DNA from: Microbacterium proteolyticum
GTDB taxonomy: Bacteria > Actinomycetota > Actinomycetes > Actinomycetales > Microbacteriaceae
Direction: 5' to 3'
NCBI RefSeq assembly: GCF_030818075.1
Contig: NZ_JAUSZZ010000001.1
Location: 1,674,001-1,738,000 of the forward strand
Length of the DNA stretch: 64,000 bases
The first letter of the stretch is position 1. The number at the start of each line of letters is the position of its first letter. The translations under genes and the position numbers were made by a program. The notes under the pieces were generated by a model. The model was not told the origin of the DNA and ran no database searches. It was given only the letters and a program-made list of their open reading frames with translations. Positions 62,490-64,000 of this stretch are shown one piece after another.

Positions 62490-64000
62490 ATGAGCGACCC
62501 CGGCGATTCCGTCCCCGTTTCGTCCGCGTCCGCGTCCGATGCCGAACTGGCGCGGCTGCGAGCGGAAGCGGAGGCAGCCGAGGCGGAGTTGCGGCTGGCG
62601 CGAGCGCGCGCCGACCTCGCAGCCGCGGAGGCTGCGGCCGCCGCGGCCCGCGCGCGTGCGGCGGCCGGCGAGGGCGCGTCCGCCGCGTCCGGCGCGTCCG
62701 GCGCGGCCGGCGCGGTGCCGACGGATGTCGCGGCAGCGGCGGGTGCGGCCGCACCGACGGATGTCGCGGCCTCGGCGAGTGCGGCGAATGCGGACGAGAC
62801 GTCGGTGAGGGATGCCGCCGGCCCCGGCGTCGCGGACAGCACGGCCGACGCGGAGACGCGCTCGCCGGGCGCCGGTGACGCACCGGCCGCCTCGTCGGCG
62901 CCGGCGCAGACGCGGTCGCTGACCGGCGGAGCGCCGGGCGCGGCGTCAGCGCAGGCGGAGACGCCGTCGTCGGCCGCGGGCGGAGCGCCGGCCGGCTCGT
63001 CGGCGCCGTCGCAGACGTGGTCGCCGGGCGCCGGCGAAGCACCGGCCGCCGCGTCGACGACGACCGCGCCGTCGTCTCCGGCATCCGCCGCCCCCCTCAC
63101 CGAAGACCAGGTCGCGCGGATCGCCGCCGGGTACGCCGTCGACGGCGCCGCACTCGACCTCGGGGTGCTCGTCAACGGCGGGCCGGTGGCATCCGCGCCC
63201 ATTCGTATTCCGCTGGCCATGACCAATCGTCACGGACTCGTGGCCGGAGCGACCGGCACCGGTAAGACGCGCACGCTGCAGCTCTTGGCCGAGCAGCTGT
63301 CCGAGAACGGCGTGCCGGTGTTCGCCGCCGACATCAAGGGCGACCTGTCGGGCATCGCCGCGGCGGGCGTGCCGAGCGACAAGCTCGCCGCGCGCACGGC
63401 TGCGCTCGGGCAGAACTGGTCGCCGCGCGCTTTCCCGACGGAGTTCTACGCGCTCGGCGACGACGTGGGGTCGGGCATTCCGGTCCGCGCCACCGTCTCG
63501 GGCTTCGGTCCGCTGCTGCTCAGTCGCGTACTCGGGCTCAACGCCACACAGGAGTCGAGCCTCGGGCTGGTGTTCCACTACGCCGACGAGAAGGGCCTGG
63601 CCCTGGTCGACCTGTCCGATCTGCGGGCGGTGCTCACCTACCTCACCAGCGACGAGGGCAAGGCGGAGCTGAAGGGCATCGGCGGGCTGTCGGCCGCGAC
63701 GGCCGGTGTCATCCTGCGCGAGCTCGTCGGCTTCGCCGGCGTGGGCGCGGAGTCGTTCTTCGGCGAGCCCGAGCTCGACGTGCGGGCGTTCCTGCGGACG
63801 GATGCCACGGGCGCGGGCATCGTGAGCCTGCTCGAGGTGCCCAACGTCGCCGCCCGCCCCGAGCTGTACTCGACGTTCCTCATGTACCTGCTCGCGGAGC
63901 TGTACGAAGTGCTGCCCGAGGTGGGAGACGTCGACAAGCCCAAGCTGGTGTTCTTCTTCGACGAGGCGCACCTGCTCTTCCGCGACGCGTCGAAGGCGTT
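62490..64000 (+). CDS. HerA-type (DUF853) helicase-like ATPase, 3' end outside the window
   Basis: An open frame from ATG 62490 to the window edge (about 503 residues seen). Residues 1-200 are low-complexity: a charged coiled-coil-like start (AELARLRAEAEAAEAELRLA) and then Ala/Gly/Pro/Ser-rich sequence. The conserved part begins near LTEDQVARIAAGY (residue 203). Walker A is GATGTGKTRTL near residue 252, followed by VPVFAADIKGDLSGIAAAG near residue 275. Walker B is PKLVFFFDEAHLLFRDA near residue 487. This matches the bacterial DUF853/HerA-like ATPase group related to FtsK and archaeal HerA. The molecular role in bacteria is not settled; DNA translocation is assumed. Confidence 0.85.
   Translation, partial: MSDPGDSVPVSSASASDAELARLRAEAEAAEAELRLARARADLAAAEAAAAAARARAAAGEGASAASGASGAAGAVPTDVAAAAGAAAPTDVAASASAANADETSVRDAAGPGVADSTADAETRSPGAGDAPAASSAPAQTRSLTGGAPGAASAQAETPSSAAGGAPAGSSAPSQTWSPGAGEAPAAASTTTAPSSPASAAPLTEDQVARIAAGYAVDGAALDLGVLVNGGPVASAPIRIPLAMTNRHGLVAGATGTGKTRTLQLLAEQLSENGVPVFAADIKGDLSGIAAAGVPSDKLAARTAALGQNWSPRAFPTEFYALGDDVGSGIPVRATVSGFGPLLLSRVLGLNATQESSLGLVFHYADEKGLALVDLSDLRAVLTYLTSDEGKAELKGIGGLSAATAGVILRELVGFAGVGAESFFGEPELDVRAFLRTDATGAGIVSLLEVPNVAARPELYSTFLMYLLAELYEVLPEVGDVDKPKLVFFFDEAHLLFRDASKA

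Overview
The window is about 70% G+C and fits a high-GC actinobacterium of the family Microbacteriaceae, most likely Microbacterium. This rests on the gene content (two MaoC dehydratases followed by MurB, tRNA-Trp-secE-nusG-rplKA, a RamB-type regulator beside aceA, a tetrahedral set of PucR regulators and DUF559 proteins) and on gene order. There is no rRNA, no recognisable transposase and no CRISPR array. One tRNA (Trp, CCA) is present.

Layout. 0-5.4 kb: TauE exporter, two MaoC-fold dehydratases, murB, a DUF559 nuclease-like gene and a class I aminotransferase. 5.7-10.5 kb: glyoxylate shunt, with a frameshifted malate synthase, isocitrate lyase and a divergent RamB/ScfR-type regulator. 10.6-18.3 kb: NCS1 permease, HyuA-type hydantoinase/oxoprolinase, three tandem DUF917 paralogues and a PucR regulator. 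18.4-26.7 kb: putrescine/GABA catabolism (PucR regulator, GabT, putrescine-oxidase-like flavoenzyme, Usp, APC permease, aldehyde dehydrogenase). 27.4-32.4 kb: tRNA-Trp, secE, nusG, a second DUF559 gene, rplK and rplA. 32.8-41 kb: cystine-type ABC transporter, nitronate monooxygenase, acylphosphatase, LysE/LysG pair and a quinone-oxidoreductase-like enzyme. 41.1-45.8 kb: EmrB-type exporter with MarR, YqaJ-type nuclease, a short SIP-like protein behind an iron-box-like site and a frameshifted third DUF559 gene. 46.2-47.5 kb: rplJ-rplL with leader. 47.9-57.8 kb: a giant cell-wall nuclease/5'-nucleotidase, a LacI regulator and an AglEFG-type sugar transporter. 58.7-64 kb: DUF305, DUF3105, a Bcr/CflA exporter, a PAP2 phosphatase and a HerA-type ATPase that runs off the end. 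Read together, the conserved murB...secE-nusG-rplKA-rplJL block has been opened in two places by catabolic and transport modules.

The most unusual signal is a set of 15 intergenic palindromes, 62-78 bp long, in at least five sequence families (A-E). Within a family the length is constant (67 bp in all eight family D copies, 78 bp in all three family C copies). All three DUF559 genes of the window are bracketed by two palindromes of the same family, a different family for each gene: A at 3.0-4.1 kb, D at 29.8-31.0 kb and C at 44.6-46.2 kb. Other palindromes of these families stand alone or in tandem arrays. This resembles the relation of RAYT genes to REP/REPIN sequences, with a Vsr/PD-(D/E)XK-like protein in place of the tyrosine transposase. 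That function is inferred, not shown.

Most long intergenic gaps hold GC-rich tandem repeats, several starting at the 3' end of a gene. The heptamer GGCATCC/GGATGCC is strongly over-represented in genes and terminators. Two apparent single-base frameshifts (malate synthase and the third DUF559 gene) both lie in G/C runs and could be genuine or sequencing errors.
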